Source: Acidimicrobiaceae bacterium
GTDB lineage: Bacteria; Actinomycetota; Acidimicrobiia; Acidimicrobiales; JAUTXP01
Direction of reading: 5' to 3'
Assembly (NCBI GenBank): GCA_030837965.1
Contig: JAUTXP010000040.1
Span: forward strand, 1-64,000
DNA length: 64,000 nt
Shown here piece by piece: positions 43,201 through 52,133 of the stretch (the first letter of the stretch is position 1; each line of letters opens with the position of its first letter). Below the pieces are notes generated by a model. That model was given only the letters and a program-made list of their open reading frames with translations. It was not told the DNA's origin and ran no database searches. A program made the translations under genes and the position numbers.

Positions 43201-44330
43201 CCGACCGGGGCTATCCCGTCATCTCGGCCGACTCGCACATCACCGAGCCGCCGAACACGTACATCGACTACATCGACCCGGCCTTTCGGGACCGGGCGCC
43301 CAAGATGGTGGACGGCGGCGAGGACGTGGGCGACCTGTTCGTCATCGACGGCATGAGCAGGCCGGTGCCCATGGGCTTGGTGGCCGCCGCGGGCAAGCCC
43401 GCCGAGGAGATCAGGGTCATGGGCGTGCGCTTCGCGGACCTGCACCGCGGCGGCTGGGACCCCGAGGCCCGGTTGGGCGACCAGGACCGTGACGGCGTGG
43501 CCGCCGAGGTCATCTATCCCACCGTGGGGATGCAGCTCTGCAACCACAAGGAGCTCGACTACAAAAAGGCCTGCTTCGACGCGTACAACCGGTGGATCGC
43601 CGAGTACTGCGGGGCTCATCCCGATCGGCTGCTGGGCTGCGGGCAGACGGCGATGCGCACGCCGGAAGAGGGGATCGCCGACCTCCATCGCATCAAGGAG
43701 CTTGGGCTGCGGGGCGTGATGATGCCGGGCGACCCGGGTGTGGAGGACTACGACTCCACCGTCTACGACGACTTCTGGCGGGCCGCGGTCGACTTGGGGC
43801 TGCCGCTGTCGTTCCACATCCTGACCACGCGCGACGCCCGGCCCCGCGGCCCCAAGATGAACGGGTTCCTTTCGGTGGTGAGGGGCTGCCAGGACATCAT
43901 GGGCATGCTGGTGCTGGGTGGGGTCTTCGAGCGCCACCCGGAACTGCGCATCGTGTGCGTGGAGGCCGACGCCGGATGGGCGCCGCACTTCATGTACCGG
44001 ATGGACCACGCCTACAAGCGCCACCGCTACTGGCTGCCGCCCGGCCAGCAACTCTCCCGGCTGCCGTCCGACTACTTCAGCGAGAACGTGTACCTCACCT
44101 TCCAAGACGACTGGACCGCGTTCCGACACGCCGACGCCATGAACTGGCACCGCCTCTTGTGGGCCAACGACTTCCCGCACAGCGACTCGACCTGGCCGTG
44201 GTCGCAGGACGTGTTGGCGGAGCAGACGGCCAGTCTCAGCGACGAGCAGTGCGAGGCCATCCTGTCGGCCAACGTGGCCGACCTGTACGGGGTGGACCGC
44301 ATGGCGCTGGCCGCTGCCGTCGCCTCGTAG
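43197..44330 (+). CDS. Amidohydrolase family 2 protein
   Basis: 377 residues, GTG start within the previous stop. TIM-barrel metal hydrolase/decarboxylase of the ACMSD-like group: 'ISADSHITEP' at the first strand (D-x-H), 'RLLGCGQTAM', 'LPLSFHILTT' (His), 'RIVCVEADAGWAPHFMYRMD' and the final 'LLWANDFPHSDSTWP' (Asp). Members decarboxylate or hydrolyse cyclic and aromatic acids. Its coupling with the preceding deacylase suggests a short catabolic route for an amide- or acyl-linked compound. Confidence 0.9.
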   Translation: MTDRGYPVISADSHITEPPNTYIDYIDPAFRDRAPKMVDGGEDVGDLFVIDGMSRPVPMGLVAAAGKPAEEIRVMGVRFADLHRGGWDPEARLGDQDRDGVAAEVIYPTVGMQLCNHKELDYKKACFDAYNRWIAEYCGAHPDRLLGCGQTAMRTPEEGIADLHRIKELGLRGVMMPGDPGVEDYDSTVYDDFWRAAVDLGLPLSFHILTTRDARPRGPKMNGFLSVVRGCQDIMGMLVLGGVFERHPELRIVCVEADAGWAPHFMYRMDHAYKRHRYWLPPGQQLSRLPSDYFSENVYLTFQDDWTAFRHADAMNWHRLLWANDFPHSDSTWPWSQDVLAEQTASLSDEQCEAILSANVADLYGVDRMALAAAVAS

Positions 44331-44344
44331 CGCGGGGCACATCG

Positions 44345-44908
44345 TTGGTAGGCCCGCCTGCGGGCTTCCGGTACGAGCCCGAGTTCCTGTCGGGCGACGA
44401 GGAGCGGGACGTGCTCGCACTCGTGGAGGCCATGACGTTCGAGCCCGTCGTGTTGCGGGGGCGGGCGGCCAAGCGGACGGTCGCCCAGTTCGGCTACGAG
44501 TACGACTACACGGGCTGGGGCATCCGGCCCACCCGCCCACTGCCCGCCAACCTGCTGTGGCTTCGCGACCGGGTGGGCGAGTTGGCGGGCCTGCCTCCCG
44601 GCCAGTCGGCCGCGCTGGCCGAGACGCTCGTCATCCGCTACCCGCCGGGCGCGGCCATGGGCTGGCACCGGGACACGGCCGCCTTCGGGCCGACGGTGAT
44701 CGGCGTGTCGTTGGCGTCAGCAGCCAGGCTGCGGTTCCAACGGACCGTGGGGGAGCAGCGAGACGTGCACGAGCAGGTGTTGGCGCCGGGCTCGGCCTAC
44801 GTCCTGGGCGGCGCGTCCCGCTGGCAGTGGCAGCACGCCGTCCCGCCCGCCAAGGCCCTGCGCTACTCGATGACCTTCCGCACCGTGGCCCAGCCCTCCT
44901 CGTCGTAA
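44345..44908 (+). CDS. AlkB-like 2-oxoglutarate/Fe(II) dioxygenase
   Basis: About 187 residues. TTG 44345 is the most likely start because no ATG or GTG fits the beginning of the domain. The iron ligands are visible as H-x-D in 'MGWHRDTAAFG' and a later His in 'WQWQHAVPP', and the 2-oxoglutarate arginines in 'LRYSMTFR'. The N-terminal lid 'RTVAQFGYEYDYTG' resembles AlkB proteins that demethylate nucleic acids or protein side chains. A second, more distant dioxygenase is at 51497-52126. It is the last gene of its run, 14 bp after the amidohydrolase. Confidence 0.88.
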   Translation: MVGPPAGFRYEPEFLSGDEERDVLALVEAMTFEPVVLRGRAAKRTVAQFGYEYDYTGWGIRPTRPLPANLLWLRDRVGELAGLPPGQSAALAETLVIRYPPGAAMGWHRDTAAFGPTVIGVSLASAARLRFQRTVGEQRDVHEQVLAPGSAYVLGGASRWQWQHAVPPAKALRYSMTFRTVAQPSSS

Positions 44909-44953
44909 GCGATGGCAGTCGGCGTCCGCGTGGTCGGCGGTTCGGGCTCGGCG

Positions 44954-45442
44954 TCAGGCGGGCGGGGGCCAGCGTTCGACGAGGTGGCCGTCGTCCCCCG
45001 TTCCGCCCTCGGCCGCGTCGACCCCGAACTGTTGGAACACGACCTCGTCCACGTCGATGTCGAACAGGTGCCATTCGTCGCCCTCCGGCCGCCACTCGAT
45101 CTTGGCGAACAGGGCCTGGCAGTAGCGCTCCCTGTCGTCGGCGTCGGAAATGGGAGTGGCTCGACCGTAGGCCTTGAACTCGCCTTCCTGACCCAGCCGG
45201 TCGGCCACCGTGCTGTGCACCACACAGCGCGGGTCGCGCAACAGGTCGAGCGCCTTCTTGGACTGCCACATCATCCCGAGGTAGAGGCGACCATCGGTGA
45301 TGACAGGCTCGACCGGGCTGATGCGCGGCCTGCCGTCGGCCCGCAGGCTGCCCAACAGGATGAGGCCCGTCTTGTCGAAGCGCTCCTCGCCCTTGGCCGC
45401 CAGCACAGGAGCGGCCGCTTGGAACCCAGCCCAACTGACCAC
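44954..45442 (-). CDS. Pyridoxamine 5'-phosphate oxidase-fold protein
   Basis: 162 residues from GTG 45442. The split-barrel flavin-binding fold is recognised from 'ILLGSLRADGRPRISPVEPVI', 'LYLGMMWQSKKALDLLRDPRC' and 'FKAYGRATPISD'. In actinobacteria such proteins use F420 or FMN and reduce or oxidise small molecules; which cofactor applies cannot be told here. It follows menC by 10 bases on the same strand and converges on the AlkB-like gene. Confidence 0.88.
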   Translation of the reverse strand: MVSWAGFQAAAPVLAAKGEERFDKTGLILLGSLRADGRPRISPVEPVITDGRLYLGMMWQSKKALDLLRDPRCVVHSTVADRLGQEGEFKAYGRATPISDADDRERYCQALFAKIEWRPEGDEWHLFDIDVDEVVFQQFGVDAAEGGTGDDGHLVERWPPPA

Positions 45443-45452
45443 GGACCCGAGC

Positions 45453-46550
45453 CTACGCCTGCCCCAGCCGCTCCACGGACGTGGTGCACGCGTCGAGCGC
45501 GTCGAGCAGCACGTCGACTCCGATCCCGGGCCCGTCGGGCACGGCCAGCATCCCTTCGTCCAACGCGAACGGCGGCGTGATGTCGTGATCGAACCAGCGG
45601 GCCGACGCGGACAGGTCGCCGGTCATGTTGAAGCCGGGCAGGGCGGCTAGGGCGAGGAGTGCGGCCCGTCCGATGCCCGTCTCCGACATGCCCCCCACCC
45701 ACATGGGCACGCCCGCGGCCACGCCCTCGTCATGGATGCGCTTGGCCGTCAGCAGCCCGCCCACCCGGCCCGGCTTCACGTTCAGCACCGAGCACGCGCC
45801 CAAGGCGAGCGCGGCCCGGGCCGCGGCGGGCGAGGTGATGGACTCGTCCAGGCACACGGGCGTGCGCAGCCTGCGGGCCACGGCCGCGCTGCCCAGCAGG
45901 TCGTCGGGGGGCAGAGGCTGCTCGATCAACAGCAGGTCGAATTGGTCCAGGGCCTCCAAGGCCTCGGCCCGTCCTTCGCCGTCCAACCGATAGGACCCGT
46001 TGCCGTCCACCTGCAGGTCGAGGTCGGCGAAGCGGGCCCGCACGGCCCGCACCGGCTCCACGTCCCATCCGGGCTGCACCTTCAACTTCACCCGGCCGTA
46101 GCCCTCGGCCACCGCGGCCTCGACCTGCTCGACCAGCGCGCCCACGCTTTCGGTCATCCCGATGGCGATGCCCGCGGGGACCCGTGGCCTGGTGGCGCCC
46201 AGGTACGACGCCAGCGACCGGCCCTCGGCGCGCAGGGCGGCGTCGAGCACGGCCCCCTCGAGCGCGGCCTTGGCCATGTGGTGGCCGCGCACATCGGCCA
46301 GCAGGGTGCTGATGTCCTGGGCCGAGGCATCGGGGTCGGCCAGATAGCGGGGGACGAGGTGGTCTCGCAGGACTCGGTGGGCGCCGTCGGTGTACTCGCT
46401 GGTGTAGGTGGGGTCGGCGGGGGCCGCGCACTCGGCCCAGCCCTCGTCGACGCGCACGAGGAGCACGTCGCGCTCGTCCGACGTGCCGTGGGCCGTGTGG
46501 AACGGCGCGGCCAGTGGCATGCGCACCCGGCGCAACTCGACCTCGGGCAT
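45453..46550 (-). CDS. menC: o-Succinylbenzoate synthase / N-acylamino acid racemase family enolase
   Basis: 365 residues. Enolase-superfamily barrel with the catalytic pair K157 ('VKLKVQP') and K259 ('LNVKPGRVGG') and metal ligands D182 ('VDGNGSY'), E210 ('LIEQPLP') and D235 ('LDESI'). This is the MenC/NSAR group: MenC dehydrates SHCHC to o-succinylbenzoate in menaquinone synthesis, while close relatives racemise N-acylamino acids. No other men gene is in the window, and a D-aminoacylase-type amidohydrolase is encoded nearby, so racemase activity is a reasonable alternative. Confidence 0.85.
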   Translation of the reverse strand: MPEVELRRVRMPLAAPFHTAHGTSDERDVLLVRVDEGWAECAAPADPTYTSEYTDGAHRVLRDHLVPRYLADPDASAQDISTLLADVRGHHMAKAALEGAVLDAALRAEGRSLASYLGATRPRVPAGIAIGMTESVGALVEQVEAAVAEGYGRVKLKVQPGWDVEPVRAVRARFADLDLQVDGNGSYRLDGEGRAEALEALDQFDLLLIEQPLPPDDLLGSAAVARRLRTPVCLDESITSPAAARAALALGACSVLNVKPGRVGGLLTAKRIHDEGVAAGVPMWVGGMSETGIGRAALLALAALPGFNMTGDLSASARWFDHDITPPFALDEGMLAVPDGPGIGVDVLLDALDACTTSVERLGQA

Positions 46551-46586
46551 GGGGCGACGGTAGACGCCCGCTGCAGGCGCGGCTGC

Positions 46587-47426
46587 CTACGCGGGTGACG
46601 CGGAGGGTGAGGGCTTCCGCTTGCGCTCCGACGTGACCACGATGGCCGACCAGCCGATGAGGGCGATGGCCGCGAAGCTGAACCACTGGAAGGCATAGGA
46701 CCGGTGCGGCCCCTCGCTCAGGTCGGGCAGGCCCGCGGGCGCGGGGAAGCGGTCCTGGCTGCCGTCGGCCACGAGCGTCAACTCGTAGACCCGGTCGTAG
46801 GGGAGCAGGGGACGGAGTTGGGCCGCGGCCACGTCGGCGATCAGGCCCGGCTTGGCCCGCGCCGGTGAAGGTGCCACCGGCTTGGTCCGGCTGCGATGGG
46901 GGCCCGACAGCCACCCGGTCACCGTTACGTCGCCGGCAGGCGCCACGGCCCGGTCCGCAGGCCATCGATCGCCGAACTCGAGTGGGACCCATCCGCGGTC
47001 GACGAGCACGACGCCGTCGGCCGTCACCAACGGGGTGATGACGCCGTAGCCCGGCAGGCCCTCGTGGGTGCGGTAGCGCACGAGGAACTCATGGGCCGGG
47101 TCGTAGCGGCCCTCGGCCCGAACGCCCCGGTACACGACGGCGGGCGCGGAGCCGGGCTGCCAACCCGCGTCGGGCAGCGACGCTGGCGGGTGGATGCGGG
47201 CCCTGATGACCGAGTTCTCGGCCCGCCGCTGGTGCAGGCGGCGAACCTGCCACAGACCCAGGTTCACGCACAGCACGACGGCCAGGAGAACGGCGACATG
47301 GCCCGCCAACCAGGCCGGGGTGAGGGGCAGTCGGCGGCGGGGCACGCCCTGTTCGTAGTCGGCCTGGGGTTCGAGGTCGTAGTCGGGCCGCGGCTTGCGG
47401 CCCGCGCCAAGCCGGTCGTCGCCCAC
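46587..47426 (-). CDS. SURF1 family cytochrome oxidase biogenesis protein
   Basis: About 279 residues if GTG 47426 is used; longer upstream sequence would run into the divergent antitoxin gene. Two membrane helices flank an external domain: 'HVAVLLAVVLCVNLGLWQVRRL' near the N-terminus and 'WFSFAAIALIGWSAIVVTS' at the end. The SURF1 signatures 'LGLWQVRRLHQRR', 'YRGVRAEGRYD' and 'GVVLVDRGWVPL' are present. SURF1 proteins assist insertion of heme a into the aa3-type terminal oxidase. It precedes menC by 36 bases on the same strand. Confidence 0.88.
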   Translation of the reverse strand: MGDDRLGAGRKPRPDYDLEPQADYEQGVPRRRLPLTPAWLAGHVAVLLAVVLCVNLGLWQVRRLHQRRAENSVIRARIHPPASLPDAGWQPGSAPAVVYRGVRAEGRYDPAHEFLVRYRTHEGLPGYGVITPLVTADGVVLVDRGWVPLEFGDRWPADRAVAPAGDVTVTGWLSGPHRSRTKPVAPSPARAKPGLIADVAAAQLRPLLPYDRVYELTLVADGSQDRFPAPAGLPDLSEGPHRSYAFQWFSFAAIALIGWSAIVVTSERKRKPSPSASPA

Positions 47427-47463
47427 GGCACTCGCCGTCGCGGCCTCACCGCTGGCACCGGTA

Positions 47464-47473
47464 CCATATATGG
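47464..47473. promoter_or_regulatory. Palindrome CCATATATGG at the vapBC start
   Basis: A perfect 10-bp AT-rich palindrome ending one base before the antitoxin ATG. It contains a -10-like TATATG and is where a VapBC complex would be expected to bind for autorepression. Role inferred. Confidence 0.4.
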
Positions 47474-47474
47474 C

Positions 47475-47684
47475 ATGTCGCAAAAGACGACGGTCTATCT
47501 GCCCGAGGACTTGAAGGCCGCAGTCGAGCGCGAAGCGCGGCGCCGGGGGCTGTCGGAGGCAGAGGTGATCCGACAGGCCATCGCCCAAGCGGTCAGTCGG
47601 CCCCGGCCGCAACCGGGGATCATCGACGGCGTGGCCATCGCCGATCGGGCCGATGAGCTGCTGGTCGGCTTTGGCGACAGGTGA
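47475..47684 (+). CDS. vapB: VapB-type ribbon-helix-helix antitoxin
   Basis: 69 residues from ATG 47475. The N-terminal ribbon-helix-helix domain is clear: strand 'KTTVYLPEDL', helix 'KAAVEREARRRG', turn and 'SEAEVIRQAIAQAV'. The C-terminal 25 residues ('GIIDGVAIADRADELLVGFG') would wrap around and neutralise the toxin. Its end overlaps the toxin start (GTGA), as usual for such modules. It should bind DNA upstream, where the CCATATATGG palindrome sits. Confidence 0.92.
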   Translation: MSQKTTVYLPEDLKAAVEREARRRGLSEAEVIRQAIAQAVSRPRPQPGIIDGVAIADRADELLVGFGDR

Positions 47685-48091
47685 TCGTCGCCGACACCAG
47701 CGGGCTGCTCGCCCTGTTCAACGCCCGTGAGCTCCGACACGACGATGTGCGCAGGGTCGTCGAGCGCGAGCCCGAGCCGTTGGTCGTCTCACCCTTCGTC
47801 GTGGCTGAACTCGACTACCTCCTCGCCACCCGTCTGGGCGTCGACGCGGAACTTCGCGTCCTGCGGGAGCTGGCGGGGGGCGCGTACCACCTCGCGCTCA
47901 TGCAGGAGGACGATCTGCGGACTGCGGCCGCGGTGGTCGAGCGGTATCGCGATCAAGACGTCGGCGTGGCCGACGCGTCGCTGGTCGTGCTCGCCTCACG
48001 GCACCGGACCAAGTCGGTTCTGACCCTCGACCACCGCCACTTCACGGTCCTGCGCCCCATCGAGGGCGGCCGGTTCCGCCTGCTCCCTTAG
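47681..48091 (+). CDS. vapC: VapC-type PIN domain ribonuclease toxin
   Basis: 136 residues, GTG start overlapping the antitoxin. The PIN acidic cluster is complete: D5 ('IVADTSGLL'), E43 ('VVAELDYLL'), D98 ('GVADASLVVLA') and D117 ('LTLDHRHF'). VapC toxins cut specific tRNAs or rRNA with Mg2+ when released from VapB. The pair looks intact and functional. Confidence 0.93.
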   Translation: MIVADTSGLLALFNARELRHDDVRRVVEREPEPLVVSPFVVAELDYLLATRLGVDAELRVLRELAGGAYHLALMQEDDLRTAAAVVERYRDQDVGVADASLVVLASRHRTKSVLTLDHRHFTVLRPIEGGRFRLLP

Positions 48092-48143
48092 ACCGCGACA
48101 TGCTCCGGGGCGAGAAGAAGGGGCCGGATAGGCTGAGCGCCTC

Positions 48144-49637
48144 ATGGCCGACACCTACCTCACCCGTTTCCTTGCCAATGCCGGCGTCGACGCCACTCCG
48201 CTGGCCGGGGTGGACACGGCCGGTCTGGCATTCGCCGCCGCCCTGGACGCGGTGGCCGCGATCGACCCGGCCATCACCGCGTCCATCGCCCAAGAGCTCG
48301 ATGACCAGCGCCGTCACGTCAAGCTGATCGCCAGCGAGAACTTCGCATCCCCGGCCGTCCTGCTGGCCATGGGCAACTGGCTCTCCGACAAGTACGCCGA
48401 GGGCGCCCCCGGCCACCGCTTCTACGCGGGCTGCGAGAACGTCGACGCCGTCGAGCAGCGCGCCGCCGACGTGGCCCAGAAGCTGTTCGGCATCGACTAC
48501 GCCTACGTCCAGCCCCACAGCGGCATCGACGCCAACCTGGTCGCGTTCTGGGCCATCCTCAGCCAGCGGGTGGAGCGGCCTGCGCTGGAGCGGCTCGGGG
48601 CCAAGGACCTTCAGGCCCTGTCCGACGAGGACTGGGAGACCCTGCGCCGCGACCTGGGCAACCAGAAGATGATGGGCATGGCCCTGGACGCGGGCGGCCA
48701 CCTGACCCACGGCTACCGGCCCAACATCTCGGGCAAGCTCTTCCAACGGTGCTCGTACACGGTCGACCCCGGCACCGGCCTCATCGACTACGACCAGGTG
48801 CGGGCCCAGGCCCACGCCGAGCGCCCGCTGATCCTGGTGGCGGGCTACTCGTCGTATCCCCGCAAGATCAACTTCCGCATCTTCAGGGAGATCGCCGACG
48901 AGGTGGGCGCCACCTTCATGGTCGACATGGCCCACTTCGCCGGGCTGGTGGCGGGCAAGGTCTTCACCGGCGACTTCGATCCGGTGCCGCACGCCCACGT
49001 GACCACGACCACCACCCACAAGACGCTGCGGGGCCCGCGCGGCGGCATGGTGCTGTGCCAGCAGGAGCTGGTCGAGTTCGTGGAGCGCGGCTGCCCGCTG
49101 GTGCTGGGCGGTCCGCTGCCCCATGTGATGGCGGCCAAGGCCATCGCCTTGGACGAGGCCTCGTCGCCCGACTTCGCCGACTACGCGGCACGCGTGGTGG
49201 CCAACGCGTCGGCCTTGGCTGACGGCTTGATGAAGCGGGGCGCCGTTGTCGCCACGGGCGGGACCGACAACCACCTGTGCCTGCTGGACGTGCGCCCCTA
49301 CGGCCTGACCGGACGACAGGCCGAGTCGGCCCTGCGGGACGCGTCGATCACCGTCAACCGCAACGCCCTGCCCAACGACCCCAACGGGGCTTGGTACACG
49401 AGCGGTGTCCGACTGGGGACGCCGGCGACCACCACGTTGGGCATGGGCGTGGACGAGATGGACGAGCTGGCCGACGTCATCCACACCACGTTGCGGGCCA
49501 CGGAGCCGTCCACCACGTCGAAGGGCGAGCCGTCGCTGGCCAAGTACGTGCTGCCCGACGCGGCCGCCGACGGGGCTCGGAGTCGGGCCGCCGACCTGCT
49601 CAGCGCCTTCCCGCTGTACCCCGCCCTCGCGTTCTGA
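48144..49637 (+). CDS. glyA: Serine hydroxymethyltransferase
   Basis: 497 residues from ATG 48144. A PLP enzyme that interconverts serine and glycine with tetrahydrofolate. Landmarks: '[13 protein letters not shown]', 'NKYAEG-like' '[20 protein letters not shown]', '[12 protein letters not shown]' and the PLP lysine K293 in '[13 protein letters not shown]'. It is about 70-80 residues longer than E. coli GlyA, with an insert of ~50 residues after '[12 protein letters not shown]' ('[20 protein letters not shown]') seen in a long-form subgroup. It is transcribed separately from vapBC with 52 bases between them. Confidence 0.96.
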   Translation: MADTYLTRFLANAGVDATPLAGVDTAGLAFAAALDAVAAIDPAITASIAQELDDQRRHVKLIASENFASPAVLLAMGNWLSDKYAEGAPGHRFYAGCENVDAVEQRAADVAQKLFGIDYAYVQPHSGIDANLVAFWAILSQRVERPALERLGAKDLQALSDEDWETLRRDLGNQKMMGMALDAGGHLTHGYRPNISGKLFQRCSYTVDPGTGLIDYDQVRAQAHAERPLILVAGYSSYPRKINFRIFREIADEVGATFMVDMAHFAGLVAGKVFTGDFDPVPHAHVTTTTTHKTLRGPRGGMVLCQQELVEFVERGCPLVLGGPLPHVMAAKAIALDEASSPDFADYAARVVANASALADGLMKRGAVVATGGTDNHLCLLDVRPYGLTGRQAESALRDASITVNRNALPNDPNGAWYTSGVRLGTPATTTLGMGVDEMDELADVIHTTLRATEPSTTSKGEPSLAKYVLPDAAADGARSRAADLLSAFPLYPALAF

Positions 49638-49660
49638 CCGCGTCCCCCAGGTTTTGCCGA

Positions 49661-49722
49661 TCTGGAGGACATGGCCTTCTGGAGGACATGGCCTGCGCAA
49701 ACCGCACGCTATGTCCTCCAGA
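49661..49722. repeat. TCTGGAGGACAT inverted/direct repeat (copy 1)
   Basis: TCTGGAGGACATGGCCT occurs twice with a 17-bp period (49661-49677, 49678-49694), then the complement ATGTCCTCCAGA at 49711-49722. Either left arm can pair with the right arm (12 bp). It lies 23 bp after the glyA stop. A relative is at 59407-59451. Confidence 0.65.
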
Positions 49723-49901
49723 CGCATTTGGTGTGAGGCGTGGGGTGAGGGTGCCCGCGCCCTAAGTGGGATGTGACGGCGTATGGGTGGGTCTTGGTAG
49801 GTTTGTCCCACAGTCGTCGATTCCGCCCCGCACCAGACCCCGGTTCGCTTCACTTCACTTGGCCGGGCTGCGCCGCGATTCAGATCGGAGCATCGAGCAC
49901 A

Positions 49902-51404
49902 GTGACCACCTCCTTCAGGCCTGCCCGCGCCCTGCGCACGCTGGCCACCGCCGCAGGCCGGCCCCGCCGGCCCCAAGCCATCCTCCTGGCCTCGTCCCTC
50001 TCCGTCGCCGTTCTGGCCGCCGACGTCCGTCCGAGTTGGGCAGGCCCGGGCGTGGGCTGGATCAACTCCGTGCGGGCCGGTCACGGCCTGGGCGCGCTGG
50101 GCAGCAGTGGCGGGCTCGACGGGCTGGCCGCGTCCCACACCCGGGCCATGATCTCGCGCAACAGCCTGTTCCACACGTCCAACCTGGGCTCGTCCGTGTC
50201 GTCCGTGTACTCCAACTGGACGCGGGTGGGCGAGAACGTGGGCGTGGGCTCGTCGTTGGAAAGCGTGCAGAGCGCGTTCATGAACTCCTCGGCCCACCGG
50301 GCCAACATCCTCGGGGCCTACACGGTCGTGGGCACGGCCGCCATCAGCGGCTCGGACGGGCGGGTGTGGGTGACGCAGGTCTTCGCCGCTGTTCCCGGTA
50401 CCGGCTCGACCGCGGCGGCCGCGCCCGCCCCGGCCCGCACCGTCACCACCGCGGCCAGGACGGCCGCTGCACCCGCGCCGACGGCCGGTCGACCCGCTGC
50501 TCTTCCCAGGGCCTCGCGATCGGCCGCCGCCCTCCGGCGCCCTGCCGCGGCAACGGGCACGGGCCTGTCGGACGGGGACGCCTCGGCCCCTGCTGCCGAG
50601 CCGACTGTCACGAAGCCGGCTGAGGGGTCGGTGGTGGGCGCGGCCTCGGTGTCGCCTCACGGCTACTGGCTGGCGGGCGACGACGGCGGCGTCTTCGCCT
50701 TCGGCGACGCCCAGTTCCACGGCGGCCTGGCGGGCACGCCCTTGGCCGCACCCGTGGTCGACATTGCCGCCAGCCCGAGCGGGCGGGGCTACTGGCTGGC
50801 CGCGGCCGACGGCGGCGTCTTCTCCTTCGGCGACGCGCCCTTCCACGGCGCGGCCAACACCACCCCGTTGGCCAAGCCCATCGTGGGCATGGCCGGGGCG
50901 CCGTCAGGGATCGGCTACTGGTTGGTGGCCGAGGACGGCGGCGTCTTCGCCTTCGGCGCCGCGCCCTACGCGGGCGGGCTCACCTCGCAGTCGTTGGCCG
51001 CGCCGGTCGCGGGCATGGCGGGCACGCCGACGGGCCGGGGCTACTGGCTGGTCGGGGCCGACGGCGGCGTCTTCGCCTTCGGGGACGCCGAGTTCCACGG
51101 CGGCCTGGCCGGGCAGCCCCTGGCCGCGCCTGTCGTCGGCATCACGCCCACGGCCAGCGGGCTCGGATACTGGCTCACCGCGGCCGACGGCGGCGTGTTC
51201 GCCTTTGGCGACGCCGCCTTCCTCGGCGCGGCCAACGGCGCGCCGCTGAACCGGCCGACGGTCGGGCTGGCCGCTTCGCCGGACGGGGCGGGCTACTGGC
51301 TGGCGGGCGCCGACGCGGGCGTGTTCTCCTTCGGCACGGCCACCTTCGAAGGCGGGTTGGCCGGTCAGGCCCTGGCCCCGCCCACCGCCCCCGCGGCAGG
51401 CTGA
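49902..51404 (+). CDS. Secreted CAP-domain protein with six 42-residue propeller-like repeats
   Basis: 500 residues if GTG 49902 is used (GGAG 11 bases upstream). The signal peptide 'AILLASSLSVAVLAADVRPSWA' precedes a CAP/SCP-like domain ('INSVRAGHGLGALG', 'ASHTRAMISRNSLFHTSNLG', 'RVGENVGVGSSLESVQSAFMNS', 'HRANIL') that keeps both histidines. An Ala/Pro/Thr linker leads to six repeats that begin 'GYWL..(A/D)DGGVFAFG(D/A)A.F', each exactly 42 residues, which are common in Acidimicrobiia and neighbouring actinobacteria. They probably form a beta-propeller or cell-surface attachment module. The stop codon lies inside a 16-bp tandem repeat. Confidence 0.88.
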   Translation: MTTSFRPARALRTLATAAGRPRRPQAILLASSLSVAVLAADVRPSWAGPGVGWINSVRAGHGLGALGSSGGLDGLAASHTRAMISRNSLFHTSNLGSSVSSVYSNWTRVGENVGVGSSLESVQSAFMNSSAHRANILGAYTVVGTAAISGSDGRVWVTQVFAAVPGTGSTAAAAPAPARTVTTAARTAAAPAPTAGRPAALPRASRSAAALRRPAAATGTGLSDGDASAPAAEPTVTKPAEGSVVGAASVSPHGYWLAGDDGGVFAFGDAQFHGGLAGTPLAAPVVDIAASPSGRGYWLAAADGGVFSFGDAPFHGAANTTPLAKPIVGMAGAPSGIGYWLVAEDGGVFAFGAAPYAGGLTSQSLAAPVAGMAGTPTGRGYWLVGADGGVFAFGDAEFHGGLAGQPLAAPVVGITPTASGLGYWLTAADGGVFAFGDAAFLGAANGAPLNRPTVGLAASPDGAGYWLAGADAGVFSFGTATFEGGLAGQALAPPTAPAAG

Positions 51405-51475
51405 CACCGCCGCAGGCTGACGCGGCCGCAGGCTGACACCGCGGCAGGCTGACACGGCCACAGGCTGAATCCGGT
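51396..51475. repeat. Five tandem 16-bp repeats (GCAGGCTGACACCGCC type)
   Basis: Units begin at 51396, 51412, 51428, 51444 and 51460 and differ by a few bases. The first contains the TGA of the CAP-repeat gene. Each unit carries GGCTGA, so the copies may have arisen by slippage around the stop. Confidence 0.8.
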
Positions 51476-51496
51476 CCGCTGGGGCATGCTGGTGCG

Positions 51497-52126
51497 GTGA
51501 TCGAGGTCGAGCGCATCCAGTTGGACGCCACGTCGTGGGTCGACGTGGCCAGGGGCTGGGTGCCCGACGCCGACGGCCTCTTCGCCGCCCTCATGCAGGA
51601 CGTGGCCTGGCGGACCAGCAAGCTGTTCCGCTACGACCACTGGGTCGAGGAGCGCAGGCTGGGCGCCATGTGGCGACCGGGCACGCCGCTGCCCCATCCC
51701 GCGCTGGCCGACGTCCACCGGGTTCTGCAACGGCAGTACGCGGTGCAGTTCAGCGGGTTCGGCCTCTTGCAGTACCGGGACGGCAACGACGGCCAGGCCT
51801 TCCACCGCGACACCGACATGCGCTGGCTCGACAACACCGTCATCGCCATCGTCAGCCTGGGCGCCAAACGGCCCTGGCTCTTGCGGCCCAAGGCCAATCG
51901 CTACGACCACGGCGAGGGCCGGGGCGCGACCCACGACGTGTCGCCCGGCCCGGGCGACCTGCTGGTCATGGGTGGGCGGTGCCAGGCCGATTGGGAGCAC
52001 TCGGTTCCCTATCTGCGGGGGCGCAGCGTCGGCACCCGCATCTCGCTGCAATGGCGTTACGCCTATCGCACTGGTCGACCCTTCGTGGGCGGCTCCTACC
52101 GCGCCCCCCTCACCTACTCACAGTGA
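51497..52126 (+). CDS. Alpha-ketoglutarate-dependent dioxygenase, AlkB-like
   Basis: 209 residues from GTG 51497. Iron ligands H-x-D in 'AFHRDTDMRWLDNT' and a late His in 'DWEHSVPYL'; the 2-oxoglutarate arginine is in 'GTRISLQWRYAY'. 'FSGFGLLQYRDGNDG' precedes the motif as in AlkB proteins. It differs from the protein at 44345-44908 in lid and length and probably has another substrate (alkylated bases or proteins). It is 20 bp after the tandem repeats and stands alone. Confidence 0.85.
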   Translation: MIEVERIQLDATSWVDVARGWVPDADGLFAALMQDVAWRTSKLFRYDHWVEERRLGAMWRPGTPLPHPALADVHRVLQRQYAVQFSGFGLLQYRDGNDGQAFHRDTDMRWLDNTVIAIVSLGAKRPWLLRPKANRYDHGEGRGATHDVSPGPGDLLVMGGRCQADWEHSVPYLRGRSVGTRISLQWRYAYRTGRPFVGGSYRAPLTYSQ

Positions 52127-52133
52127 CCCTCTC

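Noticed and set aside
48042-50846. Leftward open frame of 934 codons opposite glyA and the CAP-repeat gene
   Set aside because: It is antisense to glyA, whose catalytic motifs are complete, and its translation has no recognisable domain.
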